Below are positions 8,629 through 17,346 of a stretch of DNA of 64,000 bases, piece by piece; the first letter of the stretch is position 1, and every line of letters begins with the position of its first letter. The position numbers and the translations under genes were made by a program. The DNA comes from Candidatus Rhodoferax odensensis (GTDB lineage: Bacteria; Pseudomonadota; Gammaproteobacteria; Burkholderiales; Burkholderiaceae_C). Under the pieces are notes generated by a model. The model did no database searches and was not told where the DNA came from. It saw nothing but the letters and a program-made list of their open reading frames with translations. The DNA is taken from assembly GCA_016718405.1 (NCBI GenBank), contig JADKDJ010000003.1:372001-436000 (forward strand), read 5' to 3'.

Positions 8629-9708
8629 ATGGACGCACCCGTCAAGAACCTTAGCGCCGCCGCCAGTGAGAAAGCCAAGGCGCTGCAAGTCGCGCTGGCC
8701 CAGATCGAGAAGCAGTTTGGCAAGGGCACCATCATGCGTCTGGGCGAGGGCGAGGTGATTGAGGACATTCAGGTGGTCTCCACTGGCTCCTTGGGGCTGG
8801 ACATTGCGCTGGGTGTGGGTGGCCTGCCGCGCGGTAGGGTGGTCGAAATTTACGGGCCGGAGTCGTCCGGCAAGACCACGTTGACGCTGCAGGTGATTGC
8901 CGAAATGCAAAAAATTGGCGGCCAATGCGCTTTTGTGGATGCCGAGCACGCGCTGGACATCCAGTATGCGCAAAAGCTGGGCGTCAACCTGCAAGATCTG
9001 CTCATCAGCCAACCTGACACTGGCGAGCAGGCACTGGAGATTGTCGACAGCCTGGTGCGCTCCGGTGCCGTGGATCTGATCGTGGTGGACTCGGTTGCTG
9101 CCCTGACACCCAAGGCCGAATTGGAAGGTGAAATGGGCGACAGCCTGCCGGGCTTGCAAGCGCGCCTGATGAGCCAGGCCCTGCGCAAGCTCACCGCCCA
9201 CATCAAGAAGACCAACTGCATGGTGATCTTCATCAACCAGATCCGCATGAAGATCGGCGTGATGTTCGGCAGCCCGGAGACCACCACCGGCGGCAATGCC
9301 CTGAAGTTCTACGCCTCGGTGCGCCTGGACATTCGCCGCACGGGCACCATCAAGAAGGGGGAGGACGCGATTGGCAACGAAACCAAGGTCAAGGTGGTCA
9401 AGAACAAGGTCGCGCCTCCATTCAAGACCGCTGAGTTCGATATCCTGTTTGGGGAGGGCATCAGCCGCCACGGCGAGATCATCGACATGGGTGTGAACGC
9501 CCGCATCCTGGAAAAGTCGGGCGCCTGGTATGCCTACAACGGCGAGAAGATCGGCCAGGGCCGTGACAATGCCCGCGAGTTCCTGCGCGAGAACCCGCAG
9601 CTCTCGCATGAGATCGAGAACAAGGTTCGTGAGTCGCTTGGGATTCCATTGTTGGCAAGCGCCGTCGCCAATGAAGTGGCGCCGGCCAAGGGCAAGAAGG
9701 GCGATTGA
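8629..9708 (+). CDS. recA: recombinase RecA
   Basis: DNA-dependent ATPase for homologous recombination and LexA cleavage, 359 residues. The Walker A motif is GPESSGKTT, Walker B is 'LIVVDSVAAL', and 'AEHALD', 'INQIRMKIGVMFG' and 'GGNALKFYASVRLDIRR' are family signatures. ATG 8629 is chosen because AAGGAG at 8617-8622 sits six bases upstream and the protein then begins MDAPVKNL as in relatives. recX follows 59 bases downstream. The LexA box at 8554-8569 supports SOS control. Confidence 0.98.
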   Translation: MDAPVKNLSAAASEKAKALQVALAQIEKQFGKGTIMRLGEGEVIEDIQVVSTGSLGLDIALGVGGLPRGRVVEIYGPESSGKTTLTLQVIAEMQKIGGQCAFVDAEHALDIQYAQKLGVNLQDLLISQPDTGEQALEIVDSLVRSGAVDLIVVDSVAALTPKAELEGEMGDSLPGLQARLMSQALRKLTAHIKKTNCMVIFINQIRMKIGVMFGSPETTTGGNALKFYASVRLDIRRTGTIKKGEDAIGNETKVKVVKNKVAPPFKTAEFDILFGEGISRHGEIIDMGVNARILEKSGAWYAYNGEKIGQGRDNAREFLRENPQLSHEIENKVRESLGIPLLASAVANEVAPAKGKKGD

Positions 9709-9767
9709 GTCCAAGTGGCAGCATTACGGCCGCGACTTGATCGGTCGTAGCTGGCGCGGCCTCGGTC

Positions 9768-10217
9768 ATGGCGGCACCACCACCGACACTCAAGAGCCGC
9801 GCCCTGCGGCTGCTGTCAGCGCGCGAACATTCGCGTGCCGAACTGCAGCGCAAGCTCGGACCCTTCGAGCAGGCTGCGGGAACGCTGGCCGTTGTACTGG
9901 ATGAATTGCAAGCCAAGGGGTTCATCAGTGAGCAGCGTGTGTTGGAGTCGATTGTTCATCGACGCTCTGCCAAGTTCGGCACCTCACGTATTCGTCAGGA
10001 GCTGCAGGCCAGGGGACTGGCGCCTGAAGCGGTCGCCCAAGCAGTGGATCAACTGCGCCAGAGCGATCTGGCGCGCGCGCGCGAGGTCTGGCGGCTGAAG
10101 TTTGGCACGGCCCCGCGCGATGCGGCTGAACGCGCCAAGCAAATGCGCTTTCTCGCCGGCCGAGGTTTTGACGGCGACACCATTCGGCGCGTGGTGTCGC
10201 ATACCGATGACGATTGA
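9768..10217 (+). CDS. recX: recombination regulator RecX
   Basis: 149 residues, mostly helical, built of three-helix repeats. RecX binds RecA filaments and limits their extension. Recognisable segments are 'LKSRALRLLSAREHSRAELQ', 'VLDELQAKGFISEQR' and 'FLAGRGFDGDTIRRVV', the classical C-terminal end. Its position directly after recA is the standard arrangement and implies co-expression under SOS control. It ends 36 bases before the stop of convergent argC. Confidence 0.93.
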   Translation: MAAPPPTLKSRALRLLSAREHSRAELQRKLGPFEQAAGTLAVVLDELQAKGFISEQRVLESIVHRRSAKFGTSRIRQELQARGLAPEAVAQAVDQLRQSDLARAREVWRLKFGTAPRDAAERAKQMRFLAGRGFDGDTIRRVVSHTDDD

Positions 10218-10253
10218 CGGCGCTGCTCGCCGCGCGCAGACCACGAGCGCGCG

Positions 10254-11189
10254 CTAGAGCCCGAGCATCAATTGCAGGTTCTGCACCGCCGCACCGCTGG
10301 CGCCTTTGCCCAGATTGTCAAGCCGTGCAACCAGTACCGCATGGCGAAAGGAGTCGTCCGGGTCGTGGTTGGCAAAAACCCGCAGTTCCATCTTGTTGGT
10401 GTCTCTCAGGGCGACCGCGTCAATTTTTCCGTCGGGCCCGGCCGGCTCCACTGTGACGGAGGCGCTGCCGGCATAGTGTCGCTGGAGTGCATCGTGCAGG
10501 TCTTGTGCCGACGGTTTGCCCGGCAACAGGTCCAGATGCAAGGGCAGTTGCACCAGCATCCCCTGCCGAAAGTTACCCACCGATGGGATGAACAATGGAC
10601 GACGGCTCAAACCGGTGTAGCACATGATCTCCGCGATGTGCTTGTGTTTGAGGCCAAGGCCATAGGTTTCGAAGGCTGGCGCGTGTCCTTGCTCGTAGGC
10701 CTCAATCATGCTGCGCCCGCCACCCGAGTAACCACTGATCGAGGGCAAGCACAGCGCGAAATCCGCTGGTATCAGCCCAGCATCGACCAGCGGCCGGATC
10801 AACGCAATCGCGCCGGTTGCGTAGCAGCCCGGGTTGGCGACACGCCGCGCCTGGGCGATGGCTTGCTGCTGGGTAGCGCATAACTCCGCAAAACCATAGA
10901 TCCAACCCGGCTTGGTGCGGTGCGCGGTAGAGGCATCAATGATCTTGGGCGACCGGCCACCGGACTGTCGCTCGATTTCGTCGATCATGGACACCGATGC
11001 CACCGCTGCATCGTCGTGCAGGCAAAGCACCACCAGATCGACCGCCGCCATGACGTCGCGCTTGGCATCCGGGTCCTTGCGCAGTTCTGGCGCGATGCTC
11101 ACCACTTCGACTTCAGCCATCAGCGCCAGGCGGTCGCGGATCTGCAGCCCGGTGGTTCCCGCTTCGCCGTCGATGAATACCTTGTACAT
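10254..11189 (-). CDS. argC: N-acetyl-gamma-glutamyl-phosphate reductase (short type)
   Basis: NADPH-dependent reduction of N-acetylglutamyl phosphate in arginine synthesis, 311 residues, matching the shorter 'type 2' ArgC. The nucleotide-binding start is 'FIDGEAGTTGLQIRDRL', the catalytic Cys lies in 'ANPGCYATGAIAL', and 'SGYSGGGRSMIEAYE' is a family signature. ATG 11189 begins MYKVFIDG, and longer upstream starts add unrelated sequence. It is divergent from sucC with a 152-base gap that must hold both promoters. No other arg gene is in the window. Confidence 0.94.
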   Translation of the reverse strand: MYKVFIDGEAGTTGLQIRDRLALMAEVEVVSIAPELRKDPDAKRDVMAAVDLVVLCLHDDAAVASVSMIDEIERQSGGRSPKIIDASTAHRTKPGWIYGFAELCATQQQAIAQARRVANPGCYATGAIALIRPLVDAGLIPADFALCLPSISGYSGGGRSMIEAYEQGHAPAFETYGLGLKHKHIAEIMCYTGLSRRPLFIPSVGNFRQGMLVQLPLHLDLLPGKPSAQDLHDALQRHYAGSASVTVEPAGPDGKIDAVALRDTNKMELRVFANHDPDDSFRHAVLVARLDNLGKGASGAAVQNLQLMLGL

Positions 11190-11341
11190 GGTCTGTCCCG
11201 TCCGGTTGCGCCTGTAAGTTAGACAAAAGATTGGTGCGTTGCAACATGATACATTTGTCGGCTGCGTTGTCCAGTACCAGCCGCAAACGCGTGCACGGCG
11301 TTGCGGCCGGATCATCAGTAGCCATTCCTGAGAGAGCCCTC

Positions 11342-12505
11342 ATGAAGATTCACGAGTACCAAGGCAAGGAAATCTTGCGCCAATTTGGTGTGCCAGTGCC
11401 GCGCGGCATTGCAGCCTTCACTGTTCAAGAGGCCGTCGAAGCGGCACAAAAACTGGGCGGCCCGGTCTGGGTGGTCAAGGCGCAGATTCATGCCGGAGGC
11501 CGTGGCAAGGGCGGTGGCGTGAAGCTGGCGCGCTCGATCGATGACGTGCGCAAGCTCGCAGGTGAAATTTTGGGCATGCAGCTTGTCACCCATCAGACTG
11601 GCCCGGTCGGTCAGAAGGTTCGCCGTTTGCTGATCGAAGACGGCGCTGACATCAAGAAGGAATACTACGTCTCGGCCGTGACCGACCGCGCTTCGCAACG
11701 CGTCGCCTTCATGGCATCGAGCGAAGGTGGCATGGATATCGAGGAAGTGGCGCACGCCACGCCCGAGAAGATCATCAAGGTGTTCGTGGACCCGGCCAGT
11801 GGTCTGACTGCCGCGCAGGCCGCCGAATTGGCCAACGGCATTGGCGTACCGCCGGGCTCGACCGCCCAGGCGGTCGACGTGTTCCAGAAGCTCTACAAAG
11901 TCTACATGGACACCGACGCCAGTCTGGTCGAGATCAACCCGCTGATTCTGGAAGGCAACGGCAACATCAAGGCGCTGGACGCCAAGTTCAACTTCGATGC
12001 CAATGCCTTGTTCCGGCACCCCGAAATCGTGGCCTACCGCGATCTGGACGAGGAAGACCCGGCCGAAGTGGAAGCCAGCAAGTTCGACCTGGCCTACATC
12101 AGCCTGGACGGCAATATTGGCTGCCTGGTCAACGGTGCCGGCTTGGCCATGGCCACCATGGACACCATCAAGCTCTTCGGCGCGGAACCGGCCAACTTCC
12201 TGGACGTGGGCGGCGGCGCCACCCCCGAGAAGGTGACCGAGGCGTTCAAGATCATGCTCCGGAACCCCGGGCTTAAGGCAATTCTGGTGAACATCTTTGG
12301 CGGCATCATGAAGTGCGACACCATTGCTACCGGCGTCATCACTGCCTGCAAGGCTGTCAACTTGAACGTGCCGCTGGTGGTGCGCATGAAGGGCACCAAT
12401 GAAGACATGGGCAAGCAGATGTTGGCCGATTCGGGCCTGCCCATCATCAGTGCCGACACCATGGCCGAAGCTGCCCAAAAAGTGGTCGCTGCGGTCAACG
12501 CCTAA
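11342..12505 (+). CDS. sucC: succinate--CoA ligase, beta subunit
   Basis: ADP- or GDP-forming subunit of succinyl-CoA synthetase in the TCA cycle, 387 residues. It starts MKIHEYQGKEIL, as nearly all SucC proteins do. The ATP-grasp fold shows 'VVKAQIHAGGRGKGGGVKL', 'LVEINPLIL', 'NGAGLAMATMD' and 'FLDVGGGA' followed by 'ILVNIFGGIMKCD'. GAGAG precedes the ATG. sucD follows after 22 bases, so the two subunits are co-transcribed. Confidence 0.97.
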   Translation: MKIHEYQGKEILRQFGVPVPRGIAAFTVQEAVEAAQKLGGPVWVVKAQIHAGGRGKGGGVKLARSIDDVRKLAGEILGMQLVTHQTGPVGQKVRRLLIEDGADIKKEYYVSAVTDRASQRVAFMASSEGGMDIEEVAHATPEKIIKVFVDPASGLTAAQAAELANGIGVPPGSTAQAVDVFQKLYKVYMDTDASLVEINPLILEGNGNIKALDAKFNFDANALFRHPEIVAYRDLDEEDPAEVEASKFDLAYISLDGNIGCLVNGAGLAMATMDTIKLFGAEPANFLDVGGGATPEKVTEAFKIMLRNPGLKAILVNIFGGIMKCDTIATGVITACKAVNLNVPLVVRMKGTNEDMGKQMLADSGLPIISADTMAEAAQKVVAAVNA

Positions 12506-12527
12506 TTCGCGCCAGCAGGAAAACATC

Positions 12528-13422
12528 ATGTCCATTCTCATCAACAAAGACACCAAGGTCATCACCCAGGGCATCACTGGCAAGACCGGCCAGTTCCACA
12601 CCGAAAAGTGCCAGGAGTACGCCAACGGCAAGAACTGCTTCGTCGCCGGCGTCAACCCCAAGAAGGCGGGCGAGAAGATCTTTGATATTCCGATCTACGC
12701 CTCGGTGAAGGAGGCTGCGGGTCAGACCGGCGCCACCGTGTCCGTGATCTACGTGGCCCCCAGCGGGCGCGGCTGCCGCCATTTGGGAAGCCGTCGAGGC
12801 TGACCTGGATTTGGCGATCTGCATCACCGAAGGCATCCCGGTGCGCGACATGCTCGAAGTGCGCAACAAGATGAAGGCCAAGGAGGCTGCGGGCGGCAAG
12901 AAGACGCTGCTGCTTGGCCCCAACTGCCCGGGCCTCATCACACCGGACGAAATCAAGATCGGCATCATGCCCGGACACATTCATCGCAAGGGCCGCATTG
13001 GCGTGGTCAGCCGCTCCGGCACGCTGACTTATGAAGCGGTGGCGCAGTTGACCGAAATCGGCCTGGGTCAATCCAGCGCGGTAGGCATCGGCGGCGACCC
13101 GATCAATGGCCTCAAGCACATTGACGTGATGCGACTGTTCAATGAGGACCCCGATACCGATGCCGTCATCATGATCGGCGAAATCGGCGGCCCGGACGAA
13201 GCCGAGGCCGCGCGTTGGTGCCAGGCCAACATGAAGAAACCCATCGTTGGCTTTATCGCCGGCGTGACCGCGCCAGCGGGCAAGCGCATGGGCCATGCCG
13301 GCGCCCTGATCTCGGGCGGCGCAGACACGGCCGATGCGAAGCTGGCGGTGATGGAGGAGTGTGGTTTCAAGGTCACTCGCAATCCGTCGGAGATGGCAAA
13401 GCTGCTTAAAGCGCTGCTGTAA
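12528..13422 (+). CDS. sucD: succinate--CoA ligase, alpha subunit (frameshifted in this sequence)
   Basis: CoA-binding subunit. It carries the phosphohistidine loop and starts MSILINKDTKVITQGITG. The frame breaks at the GGG run 12765-12767. Removing one G restores 'VAPSGAAAAIWEAVEADLDLAICITEG', the normal family sequence (quoted in two parts: before and after AAAA). Downstream the protein is intact, with 'GPNCPGLITPDE', 'SRSGTLTYEA', 'GIGGDPINGL' and the active-site region 'GHAGALISGG'. The span is 3n+1 bases, and the corrected product is about 297 residues, close to the usual length. A one-base sequence error is more likely than loss of a core TCA enzyme. Confidence 0.93.
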
Positions 13423-13573
13423 GACATGGAGCAGGCGAGGTTCCTGCCTTGAACGCTGCAGTGCAGGATGCGTCGCCAACCTAAGAGCAACGGGGGCGCA
13501 ACAGTCTCAACTGGCGATGTCCCGGCCGTTATGGTGGTCGATTGATCGGTACACTCTCGGTCACAAGTTGGAG

Positions 13574-13611
13574 GCGCTCAAAGCGACAAGCTTTGGGCGC
13601 TTTTTGTTTTT
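13574..13611 (+). terminator. rho-independent terminator between sucD and the TerC-family gene
   Basis: GCGCTCAAAGC at 13574-13584 pairs with GCTTTGGGCGC at 13590-13600 (one G-T wobble) around a GACAA loop and is followed by TTTTTGTTTTT. It is 150 bases after sucD but only 21 bases before the next start codon. It therefore either ends sucCD transcripts late or acts as an attenuator for the downstream gene. The rest of the 210-base gap shows no other clear element. Confidence 0.8.
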
Positions 13612-13632
13612 ACTGCTTCGGGGAAAACGCAG

Positions 13633-14346
13633 ATGGAAATGCTGCAAAGCGCAGACTTTTGGATCGCCGTTGGTCAGATCATCATGATCGACATCCTGCT
13701 CGGTGGCGACAACGCGGTGGTGATCGCGTTGGCTTGCCGGCAATTGCCGCCGCATCAGCGCACTAAAGGCGTGCTGTGGGGTACCGCTGGCGCGATTGTG
13801 TTGCGGGTCATCTTGATCGCTTTTGCCTTGACGCTGCTCCAAGTGCCCTACTTGAAGCTGATTGGCGCGGCGTTGCTGATCTGGATCGGGGTCAAGCTGC
13901 TGGTGCCTCAGGATGAGGACGAACATGCGAACATCCAGGGCAGTGACAAGCTTTGGGCGGCTGTCAAGACGGTCATCGTGGCGGATCTGGTCATGAGCAT
14001 CGACAACGTCATCGCCATCGCCGGCGCGGCGACTGGCGCGGGCACGTCCCATCAGTTGCCACTCGTGATCTTCGGTCTGCTGGTCAGCATCCCCATCATC
14101 ATTGGGGGCAGCCAACTGGTTCTCAAGCTGATGGACCGGTTTCCGATCATCATCACCATTGGTGGCATGCTGCTGGGTTGGATCGCAGGCACCATGGCCC
14201 AGACCGACCCGGCGGTGGTGCAGTGGGTTCCGCAAACCAAGCTCTGGGGCTACGGACTGGGGGCAGCGGGCGCTTTGTTGGTGTTCGCCATGGGTAAGGC
14301 ACTGGCGAGTCGGGCAGCCGCGCCCACTGAGGAGGTCGGCCGCTGA
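13633..14346 (+). CDS. TerC-family integral membrane protein (YjbE-like)
   Basis: 237 residues with about seven membrane helices. TerC hallmarks are the acidic motifs inside the first and fifth helices, 'IDILLGGDNAVVIAL' and 'ADLVMSIDNVIAIAG', which form a paired metal-binding-like site. Relatives are linked to tellurite resistance and, in some bacteria, to Mn2+ export or metalation of secreted proteins. The substrate is not settled for this subgroup. A terminator hairpin ends 21 bases before the ATG, so expression may be attenuated, but no known riboswitch consensus was recognised in the leader. Confidence 0.85.
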   Translation: MEMLQSADFWIAVGQIIMIDILLGGDNAVVIALACRQLPPHQRTKGVLWGTAGAIVLRVILIAFALTLLQVPYLKLIGAALLIWIGVKLLVPQDEDEHANIQGSDKLWAAVKTVIVADLVMSIDNVIAIAGAATGAGTSHQLPLVIFGLLVSIPIIIGGSQLVLKLMDRFPIIITIGGMLLGWIAGTMAQTDPAVVQWVPQTKLWGYGLGAAGALLVFAMGKALASRAAAPTEEVGR

Positions 14347-14541
14347 GCGACCGAGCCCTGCGTGTGCCGATGCAGAAGTGGGAAAAAAAGACATTGACCT
14401 GTGAACAAGTCCCTTGTCGCGATGTGCGTGGTCTGCTAACGTCGCAGCTTCATAGCAATTCTCGAACCGTGCCGCGCCGTGTGCAGGGCTGCACGGCGGT
14501 GGTTGTCCACAACCAAGTTTGTATCCGGGGCGAAGGCGGCA

Positions 14542-17337
14542 GTGGCAGTTTCTCCATCATTCAAGAAAAATCAGTTTTGGCGTGCCGATTGGTTTGCGGG
14601 TCTGCTGATTGTGTTCGCGGTCTTGGCGCTGCACGCGTTCACGGACGTCTTCGCCACGCTGGAGCGGCGCTTCTACGACTTCGCCAGCACCAGCACGTCG
14701 CGCCAGCCGTCTGACCGAATCGCGGTCATCGCGATTGACGACCAGAGCATTGCCAACATCGGCCGCTGGCCTTGGCCCCGCGACGTTCACGCCAATCTCA
14801 TCGACCAGTTGGCGGCCGCCAAAGCCAAGACCATCGTTCATTCGGTGTTTTTCTTCGAGCCGCAGGTCGATCGGGGCTTGACCTTTATCCGCCAGATGAA
14901 GGCCGTGCTGAGCAAACCAAGCGACCCCGCACAGGCTGTCGGCCCGCTTGAAGAGCAGTTGCTGAAGGTCGTCACCGACGCGGAGAAAGCCCTCGATACC
15001 GACGCGCTGCTGGCCAACAGCATAAAGAACGCGGGTAATGTGCTGATTCCGTCTTTCTTTGTGCCGGGCGATCCGGTAGGTAATGCCGATGGCGCGCTGC
15101 CGACCTTTGCGCTGAAAAGTGCACTGGACGAGAACAAGGGCTACTCGGTTGCGGTGACGCGATCGCAGCAACCCATCGATGCAATCGGCGCAGCGGCGGC
15201 GGGCGTTGGGCACCTCAACCCGTTTCCGGACAGTGACGGTGCGGTCCGCTCCGAGGCGTTGTTGGTCAATTACTACGGCAAGGCGGTACCCTCACTGTCT
15301 TTGCTTGCAGCGATAAAGACCCTCAATCTGGCGCCTGCGGATGTCAAGCTCAATGCACCCGAGTCGGTGCAAATTGGCAAGCTGCGTATCAGGACTGACG
15401 AAACCGCCGTCATGCTGCCGCAGTTCTACAAGAGTCGCGATGGCAAGCCTGCGTTTCCCGTCGACTCGTTCTACGACGTTCTCACCGGCAAGATACCGGT
15501 CGCCAAGTACGCGGGCAAGATTGTCATCATCGGAGCAACGGCCGCTGGTGTCGGTACGCATTTTCCGGTGCCTGGTAATCCGGGCCTGACTCCCGCCGAG
15601 ACGATGGCGCACGTCACATCCAGCATCTTGAGCGAGCATTTCATTGTGCAGCCTGCTTGGGTGGGCCTGGGCCTGATCGCGATCTTCCTTTTCATCCTGG
15701 CTTACTTGCTGATCGGTTTGCCGCGGCTGTCCGCTGGGTCGGCCGCGGTTGTCACCTTGTTGCTGTTTGCAACCTTGCTGGGTACCGAGTTCGGGTTGCT
15801 GTCGGGGGCGGCCGTGTGGCTCAAGCTGGTCTTTCCCGCAAGCTTGCTGGTGATAGGCCACCTGGGTGTGACCACCAAGCGGTTCTTGATGACCGAAGCC
15901 GGAAAGGTCAAGGCAGATGAAGAGTCCGCCGAGACCAACCGGATGATGGGCCTGGCTTTGCAGGGACAGGGCCAGCTCGACATGGCGTTTGACCGATTTC
16001 GCCGGGTACCCATGGATGAGCCGGTGATGGGAAACCTCTATAACCTCGCGCTGGATTTTGAGCGCAAGCGCCAGTTCAACAAGGCGCAGGCGGTGTACGA
16101 ACACATGGCCGCCTTCAACAAAGACTACAAGGACCTGAAAACCAAGCTCAATCGTGTCAAGAATTTGTCTGAAACGGTCATGCTCGGAGGCGGGTCTGCG
16201 CACGCTGGGGGCACCATGTTGCTCGACGGCGGGGCGGTCGCCAAGCCGATGCTGGGCCGCTATCAGATCGACAAAGAGCTTGGAAAAGGTGCCATGGGTG
16301 TTGTGTACCTTGGCAAGGATCCCAAGATCGGCCGCGTGGTGGCAATCAAGACGATGGCCTTGAGCGAAGAGTTTGACGGCGATGAACTGGTCGATGCCCG
16401 CGAGCGCTTCTTCCGCGAAGCAGAGACGGCAGGGCGCCTGCAACATCAGAACATCGTGACCATATTCGACGCGGGTGAAGAGCACGATCTGGCCTACATC
16501 GCCATGGAGTTTCTCAAGGGCAAGGATCTGGTGGACTATTGCCGGGAAGGGCATCTGCTTGCGGTACCCCGGGTGCTGTCGATCGTGGCCCGCGTGGCCG
16601 AAGCGCTGGCCTACGCGCATCGCCAAAACGTTGTGCATCGAGACATCAAGCCAGCCAATATCATGTACGAGGCGGACAGTGACACCGTCAAGGTCACCGA
16701 TTTTGGTATCGCCCGAATCACGGATTCGAGCAAGACCAAAACCGGATTGGTGCTGGGAACACCCAGCTTCATGTCGCCCGAGCAACTCGCGGGCAAGAAA
16801 GTCGACGGACGCTCCGACCTCTATTCACTGGCGGTGATGTTGTTTCAAATGCTCACCGGGGTGCTGCCGTTCCGTGGCGACTCAATGGCGGAGTTGATGT
16901 ACAAAATCGCCAACGACCCGGCGCCTGACATTCGGACTTTGCGCAAGGACCTGCCGGAGAAGCTGGCCAAGTTGGTTGCCCTGTCGTTGAGCAAGCGACC
17001 CGAGGCACGGTACCAGAGCGGCGATCAGTTTGCAGCGGATCTGCGGGGCGTCATGGCGGCGTTTCGTGAGTTACCGGCCAGTGCGCCGTTGCCGGAAGTA
17101 GCAAGCCCAGATGCATCGAGGCTTGCCGCACAAGGTAAGGCGGCGGCCTACGCGGCCACAGTGCCTGGTCTGGGCATGGATATGATGAGGCCCACGGACC
17201 GGCGCAACGAAAGGGCTGCCGGGTTTGCCGCCACCGTACCGGGGTTTGCGGCTGGGCCGGTCAAGGCAACTGAGCCACGCGGTGCTGATCCCAAGCCCGC
17301 AGGACCCAGGCGCGGCGGTACGGATATTGAGATTTAG
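14542..17337 (+). CDS. membrane serine/threonine protein kinase with CHASE2 sensor and TPR-like linker
   Basis: About 931 residues. Order: an N-terminal membrane helix; an extracytoplasmic CHASE2 domain (about 40-370; 'IAVIAIDDQSIANIGRWPWPR'-type start, 'KIVIIGATAAGVG' near the end); three helices (about 372-445); a TPR-like segment (465-540); and a Hanks-type kinase (about 570-840). The kinase has G-loop 'LGKGAMGVVYLG', Lys in 'VAIKTM', 'VVHRDIKPANIM', 'VTDFGIARI' and 'SFMSPEQ', so it should be active. Threonine motifs flank it: SETVMLGG and GGTMLLDGG before, and two copies of AATVPG in the tail (about 869 and 894). GTG 14542 follows GAAGG, and an earlier GTG at 14479 is possible. It heads a co-directional run with PP2C, FHA, cyclase and phosphodiesterase genes. 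Confidence 0.9.
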   Translation: MAVSPSFKKNQFWRADWFAGLLIVFAVLALHAFTDVFATLERRFYDFASTSTSRQPSDRIAVIAIDDQSIANIGRWPWPRDVHANLIDQLAAAKAKTIVHSVFFFEPQVDRGLTFIRQMKAVLSKPSDPAQAVGPLEEQLLKVVTDAEKALDTDALLANSIKNAGNVLIPSFFVPGDPVGNADGALPTFALKSALDENKGYSVAVTRSQQPIDAIGAAAAGVGHLNPFPDSDGAVRSEALLVNYYGKAVPSLSLLAAIKTLNLAPADVKLNAPESVQIGKLRIRTDETAVMLPQFYKSRDGKPAFPVDSFYDVLTGKIPVAKYAGKIVIIGATAAGVGTHFPVPGNPGLTPAETMAHVTSSILSEHFIVQPAWVGLGLIAIFLFILAYLLIGLPRLSAGSAAVVTLLLFATLLGTEFGLLSGAAVWLKLVFPASLLVIGHLGVTTKRFLMTEAGKVKADEESAETNRMMGLALQGQGQLDMAFDRFRRVPMDEPVMGNLYNLALDFERKRQFNKAQAVYEHMAAFNKDYKDLKTKLNRVKNLSETVMLGGGSAHAGGTMLLDGGAVAKPMLGRYQIDKELGKGAMGVVYLGKDPKIGRVVAIKTMALSEEFDGDELVDARERFFREAETAGRLQHQNIVTIFDAGEEHDLAYIAMEFLKGKDLVDYCREGHLLAVPRVLSIVARVAEALAYAHRQNVVHRDIKPANIMYEADSDTVKVTDFGIARITDSSKTKTGLVLGTPSFMSPEQLAGKKVDGRSDLYSLAVMLFQMLTGVLPFRGDSMAELMYKIANDPAPDIRTLRKDLPEKLAKLVALSLSKRPEARYQSGDQFAADLRGVMAAFRELPASAPLPEVASPDASRLAAQGKAAAYAATVPGLGMDMMRPTDRRNERAAGFAATVPGFAAGPVKATEPRGADPKPAGPRRGGTDIEI

Positions 17338-17346
17338 CCCAAGAAA

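Noticed and set aside
11315..12661. 448-codon minus-strand open frame opposite sucC
   Set aside because: Mirror of the sucC codon pattern, no ribosome-binding site and no known fold.
12528..13422. Programmed ribosomal frameshifting in sucD (and in topB and the FHA gene)
   Set aside because: No slippery heptamer with a downstream stimulatory structure was recognised, and these families are not known to use recoding. Sequence error is simpler.
13423..13573. yybP-ykoY manganese riboswitch before the TerC-family gene
   Set aside because: The conserved aptamer loops could not be found by eye, so only the terminator is annotated.
14479..14541. Longer start (GTG 14479) for the CHASE2 kinase
   Set aside because: The added residues are Arg/Trp-rich and unlike a protein start. 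GTG 14542 has GAAGG at good spacing right before the membrane helix.
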